Below, in pieces: positions 1-6,547 of a DNA stretch of 14,419 nt. This stretch comes from Opitutaceae bacterium (GTDB lineage: Bacteria; Verrucomicrobiota; Verrucomicrobiae; Opitutales; Opitutaceae). The number at the start of each line of letters is the position of its first letter. Position 1 is the stretch's first letter. Under the pieces are notes generated by a model, which was not told where the DNA came from, made no database searches, and saw only the letters and a program-made list of their open reading frames with translations. The stretch covers positions 1 through 14,419 of the forward strand of contig JAISAX010000890.1 of the NCBI GenBank assembly GCA_031266495.1, in the 5' to 3' direction. A program made the translations under genes and the position numbers.

Positions 1-38
1 CCCCCCCCACACACACACACACACGCACGCACACACCA
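1..38 (+). repeat. Poly-C plus AC dinucleotide repeat leader
   Basis: Eight C residues (1-8) are followed by eight AC units (9-24), a GCACGC interruption and three more AC units (31-36). The block ends 17-20 bases before the first gene's ATG, so it makes up all the visible upstream region of that gene. No -35/-10 pair or Shine-Dalgarno is visible, and any promoter lies outside the window. The same order (C-run, then AC repeat, then an exported-protein gene) recurs at 5513-5568. The C-run touches the window edge, so its true length is unknown. Confidence 0.9.
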
Positions 39-55
39 GTCACTCGATCCTTGTC

Positions 56-2794
56 ATGACTCTCACCAGATCCTTTCCATTCGTATTTCTTGCCATCGGC
101 ACTTGTATCTCAAGCCACACTACGGCTGATGCCCGGCCTCTCTTGCCTGACGGCGACTTTGAGCAGGGCGGAAAGGCATGGATGCACTTCATTCCGCCCG
201 AGGCAAAGGATGCGGAAACGGCTTTCGAAATTGTCACGGACAATCCGCATTCCGGCGCGTGCGCCGCCCGTCTTTCCTCCGCGAAGCCGGCCCGTCACGG
301 GATACATCAACGCAGTGGCGGCATAAAGGTGACCGCCGGCGAGAATTGGAAAATCTCCGCATGGGTGCGCGCCGGTCCGGATGCCAAAGTGGCTCCGCTG
401 ACGGCAGGCGTGTCGGTGCGCCTCACGCTCAAGGATGCCGCCGGTCGTGACGCCCCTGACGGACATTATTTTGTCGGGCCGGGCAATTGGGTCGGACGCA
501 ATCTGGAGCCGCCGGCTTCCGCGGGCATTCCTGTCGAATGGACGAAAATGGAAGCGATCGTAAAAATTCCTTCCGATGTTTCCCGTGTCATTCCCACGCT
601 CTTCGCCTGGCGGGTTCAGGGGAGCGTTTATTTTGATGATGTCATTTTTGAGAAAGTCGCCGCATCCGTGCCGGTGAGCACGGTTTCCGTTTCCCGCCAG
701 ACAGGCGCCACCTCCGCGCCGAAGCCATCCGCTCCGCCCGCCAGTGAACTTCTTTCCCCCGGTATCCAGCGCGAACTTTTTTCCGCGCTCGATCTTGATT
801 TGCCGGAGTTGGCGAAGGTCAAGGACGCCGTTGGTGCTGGCAAACCGGATACAGCCATCGCGGAATTCGCGGCGTATTTGCGATCCAGGACACACGGGAA
901 CTGGCTCCTGGATCCCTTCGACCCCGCCCGTCCCGATCCCTCCTCCGGCTACCGGGAAGAACGCGCGAACAGCGCCGCCGCCGGACGCATCACGCCCAGC
1001 GGGCTGGCCGAACTCTGGCACACGTTTCCCGGCAACATCATCGACTGGTATCACAACGAAACCCGTCACCGCCCCGGCCTCGCCTACAATCAGGAATGGC
1101 AATACCAGCTCTGCCGCATGTCCTTCTGGGGAGACATGGCCAACGCCTACCGCGCCACCGCCGACGAGAAATATCCCCGCGCCTGGGTCACGCAGTTTCG
1201 CTCCTTCATCGCCCAGTGTCCCCCGCCCGCCACCGCGGCCAATTATCGCGACTCCACCTGGCGCACCATCGAAAGCGGCATCCGCATGCGCGACTCCTGG
1301 CCCCGCGCATTTCAGGCTTTTGTGCGCTCTCCCTCCGTCACCGACGAAGACCTGCTGCTTTACGTGTATTCGAATCTTCAACACGCACGTTACCTGAAAC
1401 AATTTCCCTCCGACTGGGGCAACTGGCTGACCATGGAGATGTGCGGCCTCCACACCATCGGCAGCATGTTCCCCGAATTCCGTGACGCCGCCGGCTGGCG
1501 TCGCACCGCCATCGGGACCATGCGCGCCAGCATCGCCCGGCAGTTCCTCCCCGACGGCGCCCAATACGAACTCGCTCCCGGTTACCACATCGTCGCCCTT
1601 GATGAAAACGGCATGGCCATCCCGCGGCTTGCCCGGGCCACCGGTCGTCTCGACGAGATCCCCGCCGACTACATCGCCGGCATGGAGAAAGGTTACGACT
1701 ACCTCCTTCACCTCATGACCCCCGACCGCTCCGAACCCCGCTTCAACGATTCCTGGCCCATCACCTGGCTCCCGCGTGTATTCGGGAACGGATTACTCTT
1801 CTTCCCGCAGAGAGACGACTGGCGCTGGGTCGCCACCGGGGGCGCTTCCGGCCGTCCTCCCGCCACCACCTCGCATGCCTTCCCCTACGCCGGTTATTAC
1901 GTCATGCGCACCGGCTGGGACACCGAGGCCAACTACCTCGCCTTCGACGCCGGCACTCCCGGTTACAGCCATTCTCACCAGGACAAGCTCAACCTCGTAT
2001 TCTGGGTTTACGGACGCGAAATCCTTTTTGATGGCGGAGGCGGTTCCTACGAGGACAGCAAATGGCGCCAATACGCCACCGATGCGTTTTCCCACAACGT
2101 CATCCTCGTGGATGGGATGCCTCAACGCAGGCAGTTGCGTGATCGCGAGGCAAACGTCGCCCGCAAACCGGTCGATGCCGTGTGGGAAAGCACCGGCGAT
2201 CATGATTTCGCCGCCGCGACCTATGACGATGCGTTTTCCAAAGCCGGCATGTGGGCCGGTCAGCAACCGCGCGGCCCTGTCGCGCACACCCGGCGTATTC
2301 TCTTTTCCAGGCCGGATCTGGTCATTGTTGCCGATACGCTGATCCCCACCGATCCGGCGGATACGCGCAGCCACTCTTACGAGGCGCGCTGGCACCTGCT
2401 TCCCGCCAGGACAGTTGTCGATCCTTCAACCCGGGCAGTGACGACTGCCGACCCCGGCCTTCCCAACCTTGCCGTCATTCCCCTGCGCGCCGACAGTCTC
2501 GAGGTGCGCGCCGTCTCCGCGCAGACCGACCCCGAACTCCTCGGCTGGCACGTGCGCAAGGACATGGATCCGCAATACGTCCCGGCCACCACCGTCACCC
2601 ACACCCGGCGCGGCCCCGGCACGCAAACCTTCCTCACCCTCCTGTATCCACTGCGCCCCGACACTCCGAATCCGATGAAGACCGTGATATCCCTCGACGA
2701 CACCGGCACCCGTGTCACGCTCGCCGACGGCCGCCGCCTCACCATCACCGTTGACGCCGCACCCAGGGGAAAAATCAACCTCGTCCGCCACTGA
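56..2794 (+). CDS. Exported heparinase II/III-family polysaccharide lyase with N-terminal CBM-like domain
   Basis: A 912-residue protein that probably cleaves a uronic-acid polysaccharide by beta-elimination outside the cytoplasm. Residues 1-26 form a Sec signal peptide (hydrophobic core FVFLAIGT, then TADA). Residues about 28-200 resemble a CBM4/9-type jelly-roll (starts LLPDGDFEQGG, ends VYFDDVIFEK). A Ser/Pro/Ala linker covers about 203-232. An alpha/alpha-toroid follows (about 235-590), then the heparinase II/III beta-sandwich (about 605-880). Candidate catalytic residues are Tyr504 and Tyr510-His511 in YELAPGYH, His466 in GLHTIG, and His639/His641 in SHSHQDK; these assignments rest on family pattern, not alignment. 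The ATG at 56 is chosen because it directly precedes the signal peptide; there is no Shine-Dalgarno. The next gene starts 2 bp after the stop, which suggests one transcript. The substrate (alginate, glycosaminoglycan-like or other uronate) cannot be decided from sequence. Confidence 0.9.
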   Translation: MTLTRSFPFVFLAIGTCISSHTTADARPLLPDGDFEQGGKAWMHFIPPEAKDAETAFEIVTDNPHSGACAARLSSAKPARHGIHQRSGGIKVTAGENWKISAWVRAGPDAKVAPLTAGVSVRLTLKDAAGRDAPDGHYFVGPGNWVGRNLEPPASAGIPVEWTKMEAIVKIPSDVSRVIPTLFAWRVQGSVYFDDVIFEKVAASVPVSTVSVSRQTGATSAPKPSAPPASELLSPGIQRELFSALDLDLPELAKVKDAVGAGKPDTAIAEFAAYLRSRTHGNWLLDPFDPARPDPSSGYREERANSAAAGRITPSGLAELWHTFPGNIIDWYHNETRHRPGLAYNQEWQYQLCRMSFWGDMANAYRATADEKYPRAWVTQFRSFIAQCPPPATAANYRDSTWRTIESGIRMRDSWPRAFQAFVRSPSVTDEDLLLYVYSNLQHARYLKQFPSDWGNWLTMEMCGLHTIGSMFPEFRDAAGWRRTAIGTMRASIARQFLPDGAQYELAPGYHIVALDENGMAIPRLARATGRLDEIPADYIAGMEKGYDYLLHLMTPDRSEPRFNDSWPITWLPRVFGNGLLFFPQRDDWRWVATGGASGRPPATTSHAFPYAGYYVMRTGWDTEANYLAFDAGTPGYSHSHQDKLNLVFWVYGREILFDGGGGSYEDSKWRQYATDAFSHNVILVDGMPQRRQLRDREANVARKPVDAVWESTGDHDFAAATYDDAFSKAGMWAGQQPRGPVAHTRRILFSRPDLVIVADTLIPTDPADTRSHSYEARWHLLPARTVVDPSTRAVTTADPGLPNLAVIPLRADSLEVRAVSAQTDPELLGWHVRKDMDPQYVPATTVTHTRRGPGTQTFLTLLYPLRPDTPNPMKTVISLDDTGTRVTLADGRRLTITVDAAPRGKINLVRH

Positions 2795-2796
2795 CC

Positions 2797-4173
2797 ATGC
2801 CCGCGATGAAGCCGCACCGGAGCCTGCTCCTGTTCCTGTTTTCATTCGTATTGGCGGCTCTTCCCGTGAAAGCCGGATCCACTTCCTTTCCCGCTCCCGC
2901 CACGCTGCACGCGCTTGCCACGGAACTCGAAACCGCCTTTCGCACCCACGTCCTCGACGCCTGGTTTCCTCGCTGCATCGACAACCGGGACGGCGGTTTC
3001 CTCTGCACCTTCGACCGCGACTGGACGCCCGCGCCCGCCGACCGCCAGCCCAGGACGATTGTCTTCCAGGCGCGCATGACCTGGGTGGCCGCGCAGGTTG
3101 TCCTCCATTGTCCCGGCCTCGCCGACCGCTACCGCCCCATTGTCCGCCACGGCGCTGCTTTCCTTCTCCGCATGTGGGACACCGAACACGGCGGCTTCCT
3201 CTGGCAGCTCCCGCTCCCGCCCGACGCCCGCCAGCCCAAGCATTCCTATGGCAACGCCTTTGCCATTTACGCCCTCGCCGCCGCCTCCGCCGCGCTCGAT
3301 GACCTGGCGCTTCGGGACAAGGCCATCGCCACCTTCGACTGGCTCGAACAACACGCCCGCGACTCCGTCAACGGCGGTTATTTCGACGCCCTCGATCTCG
3401 ACGGTACACCCTTTCCCGTTCGCGACCTCGCCACCACGCCAGACGGTATCCCGCTTATCGATACCATAGGAACTCCCTTCGGCTGCAAGTCGATGAACAC
3501 CCAGCTTCACCTCCTTGAAGCCGTTACCGAACTTTATCGCGTGTGGCCCGACGCCCGCCTCCGTGCCCGCATGGACGAGCTTCTCCACATCATGCTGACC
3601 CGTATCCATGCCTGGCCCGGCACCCAGTACATGAATTTCACTGCCGACTGGAAAGTCATCCCCGCGCCCGTTTCCTTCGGTCATGACGTCGAGACTACGT
3701 TTCTGCTCACCGATGCCGCCGCTGCGCTCGGTCGCCTCGACGATCCCGCTCTTTGGCGCGCAGGACGCTCGCTTGCGGATCACGCCTTGCGTGTCGGTTG
3801 GGACGGAAAAAACGGCGGTCTTTTCAACACCGGCAGCGCCCTTGCCGGCCCCACTCTGCCGCTCGTGAAAATTTGGTGGGTCCAGTTCGAAAACCTGAAC
3901 ACCCTGCTGCTTCTCCACGAACGTTATGGCCTCCCCGAAAACAACCCCGTTTACTGGACCCGTTTTGTCGAACAATGGCGTTTTATCCAGAACCATCTCA
4001 TCGATTCGCGTTACGGCGGCTGGTATCGCGAGGTTGCCGCCGACGGCGCGCTCCTCCCCGGTCCCGAATCGGCAAAAGGCTGGCAATGGAAAGCCGCCTA
4101 CCACGAGACCCGCGCCCTCCTGTTGACCATCGAACGTCTCCGGCGACTCGCGAGTGTAGTTGAAAGTGGCTGA
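2797..4173 (+). CDS. Exported AGE-family sugar 2-epimerase (cellobiose 2-epimerase-like)
   Basis: A 458-residue (alpha/alpha)6-barrel protein of the N-acylglucosamine/cellobiose 2-epimerase family, which epimerises or isomerises sugars at C2. The family's key residues are visible: Arg93 in QARMTW, His238 in NTQLHLLEA, His296 and Glu299 in GHDVET, Trp360-Trp361 in KIWWVQFE, and His436 in YHETRA. The conserved NGGLFN and YGGWYRE turns are also present. Unusually for this mostly cytosolic family, the N-terminus (LLLFLFSFVLAALPVKA, ending near residue 26) looks like a cleavable signal peptide. Two ATGs (2797 and 2806) are possible; 2797 is taken because it follows the lyase stop by 2 bp. There is no Shine-Dalgarno, so translational coupling to the lyase is plausible. 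The substrate is unknown; a mannose isomerase or a sugar-binding role is an alternative. Confidence 0.88.
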   Translation: MPAMKPHRSLLLFLFSFVLAALPVKAGSTSFPAPATLHALATELETAFRTHVLDAWFPRCIDNRDGGFLCTFDRDWTPAPADRQPRTIVFQARMTWVAAQVVLHCPGLADRYRPIVRHGAAFLLRMWDTEHGGFLWQLPLPPDARQPKHSYGNAFAIYALAAASAALDDLALRDKAIATFDWLEQHARDSVNGGYFDALDLDGTPFPVRDLATTPDGIPLIDTIGTPFGCKSMNTQLHLLEAVTELYRVWPDARLRARMDELLHIMLTRIHAWPGTQYMNFTADWKVIPAPVSFGHDVETTFLLTDAAAALGRLDDPALWRAGRSLADHALRVGWDGKNGGLFNTGSALAGPTLPLVKIWWVQFENLNTLLLLHERYGLPENNPVYWTRFVEQWRFIQNHLIDSRYGGWYREVAADGALLPGPESAKGWQWKAAYHETRALLLTIERLRRLASVVESG

Positions 4174-4202
4174 GAACAGGCAGGAAAGAAGCTGAAGTGT
4201 GG

Positions 4203-4240
4203 CACCGTAGCGCCCGGGACCGCCGGCATCTTGTCGGCAT
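4203..4240 (+). repeat. REP-like palindromic intergenic repeat (first copy)
   Basis: This element begins CACCGTAGCGC and carries the imperfect inverted repeat GCCGG / TCGGC around ATCTTG (4222-4238). The same 11-base start, CACCGTAGCGC, occurs at 12365-12375 before another short palindrome, so the two look like members of one dispersed family. Position in an intergenic gap and a short hairpin core fit a REP-type element. A chance match is not excluded without a genome-wide search. Confidence 0.5.
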
Positions 4241-4254
4241 GCAGCGGAGTGGCC

Positions 4255-4290
4255 ATTGGCAGAATTGGCAGGATCGACTGGATTGGCAGC
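4255..4290 (+). repeat. Degenerate 9-bp tandem repeat (ATTGGCAGN x4)
   Basis: Four consecutive 9-bp units are visible: ATTGGCAGA, ATTGGCAGG, ATCGACTGG and ATTGGCAGC. Three share the core ATTGGCAG exactly and the third has diverged. The array lies directly after the palindromic repeat at 4203-4240 and outside any gene. Its role is unknown. Confidence 0.7.
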
Positions 4291-4350
4291 AAGGGCGTCG
4301 TTTGTCGGCGTGTCGCAGTGCCGCAGGGCGTATCCGGAGTTATGCGTGTC

Positions 4351-4371
4351 CCTCCTCCTCCCCCCCCCCCC
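4351..4371 (+). repeat. CTC-rich and C12 homopolymer tract
   Basis: Three CCT-type triplets run into twelve consecutive C residues (4360-4371). The tract is intergenic, downstream of the epimerase, and lies on the sense strand of the flanking genes, as do all long C-runs in this window. Confidence 0.95.
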
Positions 4372-4379
4372 GGTTGCGA

Positions 4380-4396
4380 CTGCCGTCAAGCGGCAG
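4380..4396 (+). other. Hairpin CTGCCG-TCAAG-CGGCAG
   Basis: A perfect 6-bp stem with a 5-base loop, just after the C12 tract and about 207 bp downstream of the epimerase stop. No T-run follows, so it is not a standard Rho-independent terminator. It may help end or stabilise the upstream transcript. Confidence 0.45.
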
Positions 4397-4585
4397 CCCT
4401 GCTCCTCGTCGTGCCCCGCTCTGCCATTCGTCCCGTGACTTGACCCGTCCACTTTTGCGCCTTGGCCAAGGTCACTTACGACCATCGGTTTCGTATCTCA
4501 ACTCTTTGCGATTTATCAAGTTCCGATGGACGATTCCTCATCGGCATCCGGTTATCAGACGGGCGATTTCCGGTAAAAACTGGGG

Positions 4586-4607
4586 ATGGTCCGGAGGCCA
4601 TGTTTTT
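4586..4607 (+). terminator. Terminator-like hairpin with T5 tail
   Basis: ATGGTC pairs with GGCCAT (one G-U pair) around the loop CGGA, and GTTTTTA follows at once. This has the form of a short intrinsic terminator on the plus strand. It lies about 410 bp after the epimerase stop and 128 bp before the chosen prepilin-like start. It could therefore end read-through transcripts or act as an attenuator in the leader of the downstream genes. The stem is short, so the call is tentative. Confidence 0.4.
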
Positions 4608-4612
4608 ATCCG

Positions 4613-4634
4613 GTTCTCACGTTCTCACGTTCAC
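4613..4634 (+). repeat. 8-bp direct repeats GTTCTCAC
   Basis: GTTCTCAC occurs twice head to tail (4613-4620 and 4621-4628), followed by the partial unit GTTCAC. It sits just after the terminator-like hairpin and about 100 bp upstream of the prepilin-like gene, where a protein-binding site could lie. No function is assigned. Confidence 0.6.
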
Positions 4635-4735
4635 GAAAGCAGCTTCACCCGTCCATCCGACCATCCACCCACACAAGCAAAACCGCCATGACCCGATACA
4701 GCAGCCGCAGCCATTTCACTTTCAATATCCAACAA

Positions 4736-5491
4736 ATGAATACGATGCCAGACGCCGGACACCGGACAAAAACCAACACCGACGCTATTGCCGCCGCCTT
4801 CACACTTGTCGAACTGCTGACCGTCATCGCCATCATCGGCATTCTGGCGGCGATCATCCTCCCGACGGTCAGCCGTGTGCGCCGGTCCGCGCGCGCCGCG
4901 CACTGCCTCTCCAACCTCCGCCAGATCGGCCTCGCCATCACCGCCTGCGCCTACGACGAGAAGTTCGTGTATCCATTCGGATATATCAAGGACAACGATG
5001 TCCGCTGGAACCATCTCATTTACGCCTACCTTGCCGTTCCCAAAAGCAGTGGCACCGACAAAACCCGCTCCTCTTCCGTGCTCTATTGCCAACAGGAGCC
5101 GATCAAGGCCGCCCCCGGCGCTACCAACACCAACTACAGCGCCAACCCGCACCTGATGCCCGAATGCAAAGACGCCGCCAGCACTCGCCGCCAGCTATCC
5201 ACCGTGCAGCGTCCCGCTCAGGTGATCCTGGTTGCGGATGGCGCGGTCGATACCGGAGGCAGGTCAGACTGGGGGTTTTACAAACAAACCGGCTGGGACA
5301 AGGGAAGCGTTGGCAATGCCGAAACGGTGTCGCCCGACCTGGAAAAAAACACCACCCCCGACGACTCCGACCGCAAGCGCCTCATCAGTTGGCGGCACAA
5401 CGGCAAAACCCACACCGTGTTTGCCGACTGCCACGCCGCCGCCTTTGCCGAAGGGCAACTTCGCTACAAACATTTCCGCACCGATTATTGA
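4736..5491 (+). CDS. Prepilin-like protein with H-X9-D(C) C-terminal motif
   Basis: A 251-residue type II secretion/type IV pilin-like protein. A basic, polar leader (1-21) precedes the processing motif FTLVE (22-26) and a hydrophobic helix (about 22-45, [15 protein letters not shown]). A small globular domain follows. Near the C-terminus, His221 and Asp231 form an H-X9-D pair. The usual Gly after the Asp (H-X9-DG of DUF1559-like proteins) is Cys232 here. Prepilin peptidase is expected to cut before Phe22, leaving the protein held in the inner membrane by its helix or assembled in a pseudopilus. In-frame starts also exist at 4688 and 4586. The latter would translate through the terminator-like hairpin and repeats and is unlikely; 4736 gives a normal leader. 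No Shine-Dalgarno is visible. No pilus or secretion machinery is encoded here, so its partner is unknown. Confidence 0.85.
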   Translation: MNTMPDAGHRTKTNTDAIAAAFTLVELLTVIAIIGILAAIILPTVSRVRRSARAAHCLSNLRQIGLAITACAYDEKFVYPFGYIKDNDVRWNHLIYAYLAVPKSSGTDKTRSSSVLYCQQEPIKAAPGATNTNYSANPHLMPECKDAASTRRQLSTVQRPAQVILVADGAVDTGGRSDWGFYKQTGWDKGSVGNAETVSPDLEKNTTPDDSDRKRLISWRHNGKTHTVFADCHAAAFAEGQLRYKHFRTDY

Positions 5492-5512
5492 CGCTACCAC
5501 CAGTGCACTCTT

Positions 5513-5568
5513 CCCCCCCCCCTCCCCCCCCCACACACACACATACATACTCTCTCTCTCGTTCTCTA
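5513..5568 (+). repeat. C10-T-C9 tract followed by AC and TC dinucleotide repeats
   Basis: Ten C residues (5513-5522), one T, nine C residues (5524-5532), then AC repeats with two AT interruptions, then five TC units (5551-5560) and a TC-rich tail. The block lies between the prepilin-like gene and the PEP-CTERM gene, 125 bp before the latter's ATG. It mirrors the leader at 1-38. Such tracts are prone to slippage and often differ between isolates. Confidence 0.95.
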
Positions 5569-5653
5569 CTCATCCGTGCCGTGCAGTGTCGGCAATGTCG
5601 TTCCCAAATGAATCTCCCCGCGCTCTCCAGCCAGACCCGCCGGCTGGCGAACG

Positions 5654-5667
5654 TTTTTGTTCAAAAA
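5654..5667. promoter_or_regulatory. AT-rich palindrome TTTTTG-TT-CAAAAA
   Basis: A perfect 6-bp inverted repeat with a 2-base spacer, in otherwise GC-rich DNA, 26 bp upstream of the PEP-CTERM gene's ATG. Size and symmetry would suit a dimeric regulator such as a LacI-type protein, but the sequence lacks the usual central CG of LacI operators. No second copy was found by eye. This is a candidate operator only. Confidence 0.3.
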
Positions 5668-5693
5668 TATCCATCCGAAACAGTAACCAGATT

Positions 5694-6521
5694 ATGAATA
5701 CAAAACACATCGTCCGTCTCATCCTTGCCAGCTTTGCCGCCCTCCTTTTCACCGCCGCCGCTCGTCCCGACATCTTCCCCTTTCGGGAAGGCGTCAACGG
5801 ATACGCGGGCACGAGCGACAGCTACATCCGGTCCGAAACCGCAACGAACAACTACGGTTCCTCAACTACGCTGGTGACCCGATACTCCTCGAACAGCAGC
5901 GCGCCTTCCGGAGCCCACGACAGGGAACGCGAAAACCGCGTCACTCTTGTCCGTTTCGATGATCTCAACCTGACCGGCACCGTGGAGTCTGCCTCGCTCA
6001 CACTGACGGTGGCGAACATCAACTCCGGTTCGGGTGGCTCGACCACCATCCGGTTTCTCGCCTATGAAGTGCTCTCGCCCTGGGCGGAATCCGGCGCGAC
6101 GTGGACCGTGGCCGACACCGGTTCCTCTTGGCAGACGGCAGGGGCAAAGGGCTCCGCGGACCGTAATCCTGACGCCTTTTTTACCTCGTCAACCTGGTCG
6201 ATCAACAGTGACACGCCAACCCTGGCAGCCGGCGACACGATCACCCTTTCTCTGCCCGCCTCCCTCGTGCAATCGTGGATCGATAATCCCTCAAAAAATT
6301 ACGGCATCCTGCTCGGTATCGGGGCGACCAGCCAATATCGTTATCCGGAAGTCAGCTTCCACAGCAGCGAGGCTGCGGACGCAAACCTCCGTCCCCTGCT
6401 GACGCTCGAAGGCGATCTTGCCGCCATCCCTGTCCCCGAACCATCCACCGTCGCGTTGCTTGCCGGAGCCATCTGTTGCATTGCAACCTTTGCCATCCGT
6501 CGCATCCGCTCCATTGACTGA
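5694..6521 (+). CDS. PEP-CTERM surface protein with DNRLRE/CBM96-like module
   Basis: A 275-residue exported protein. A signal peptide (about 1-24, LILASFAALLFTAAA) leads into one beta-sandwich module whose features (SDSYIRSETATNNYGSS, VTLVRFDDL, a late PLLTLEG strand) match DNRLRE/CBM96-like domains, some of which bind polysaccharides. The C-terminus carries a PEP-CTERM sorting signal: VPEPST, a hydrophobic segment (about VALLAGAICCIATFAI) and a basic tail RRIRS. Exosortase is expected to cut there after export and hand the protein to the cell envelope. The long upstream open frame crosses the repeat leader and is not used; the ATG at 5694 directly precedes the signal peptide. No exosortase gene is present here. 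A glycan-binding surface role fits the neighbours but is inferred. Confidence 0.85.
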   Translation: MNTKHIVRLILASFAALLFTAAARPDIFPFREGVNGYAGTSDSYIRSETATNNYGSSTTLVTRYSSNSSAPSGAHDRERENRVTLVRFDDLNLTGTVESASLTLTVANINSGSGGSTTIRFLAYEVLSPWAESGATWTVADTGSSWQTAGAKGSADRNPDAFFTSSTWSINSDTPTLAAGDTITLSLPASLVQSWIDNPSKNYGILLGIGATSQYRYPEVSFHSSEAADANLRPLLTLEGDLAAIPVPEPSTVALLAGAICCIATFAIRRIRSID

Positions 6522-6531
6522 CCATCGAAGC

Positions 6532-6547
6532 ATGACCCCCCCCCGTG
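6532..6547 (+). promoter_or_regulatory. ATG-A-C9-GTG candidate slippage start region
   Basis: An ATG at 6532, 10 bp after the previous stop, is followed by A, nine C residues (6536-6544) and the GTG at 6545 that opens the glycosidase frame. With nine C the ATG is out of frame with the glycosidase and reads a basic shadow frame that ends at 6705. With eight or eleven C it would be in frame and add four to five residues (MTPP(P)) before the GTG. With ten C it would stop at once (TGA). The arrangement could allow slippage-dependent change in translation, or reflect a homopolymer sequencing error. Confidence 0.5.

Larger units (their letters stand above)
4174..4735. other. Non-coding stretch rich in repeats and hairpins
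   Basis: I find no credible gene between the epimerase and the prepilin-like gene. In order, the stretch holds a palindromic intergenic repeat (4203-4240), a 9-bp tandem repeat (4255-4290), a CTC/poly-C tract (4351-4371), a hairpin (4380-4396), an inverted repeat CCGATG/CATCGG (4523-4528 and 4539-4544), a terminator-like hairpin (4586-4607), 8-bp direct repeats (4613-4634) and an A/C-rich leader (about 4645-4735). The length and structure suggest that transcription of the prepilin-like gene restarts here, but no convincing -35/-10 pair was found. Confidence 0.6.

Noticed and set aside
110..1711. Long minus-strand open frame opposite the lyase gene
   Set aside because: Gly/Val/Arg-rich shadow of a high-GC gene, with no domain pattern. 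The plus strand here encodes clear CBM-like and heparinase domains.
4255..4290. Possible CRISPR array
   Set aside because: Units are 9 bp and contiguous with no spacers, unlike any CRISPR repeat.
2842..4485. Long minus-strand open frame opposite the epimerase
   Set aside because: Low-complexity Gly/Glu/Val composition and no recognisable motif; it mirrors codon positions of the epimerase gene.
4586..4735. N-terminal extension of the first prepilin-like protein
   Set aside because: It crosses the terminator-like hairpin and direct repeats and gives an overlong leader. The intermediate ATG at 4688 remains possible.
5232..5693. Upstream extension of the PEP-CTERM protein
   Set aside because: It overlaps the prepilin-like gene out of frame and reads through the poly-C/AC/TC repeat. 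A signal peptide begins at 5694.
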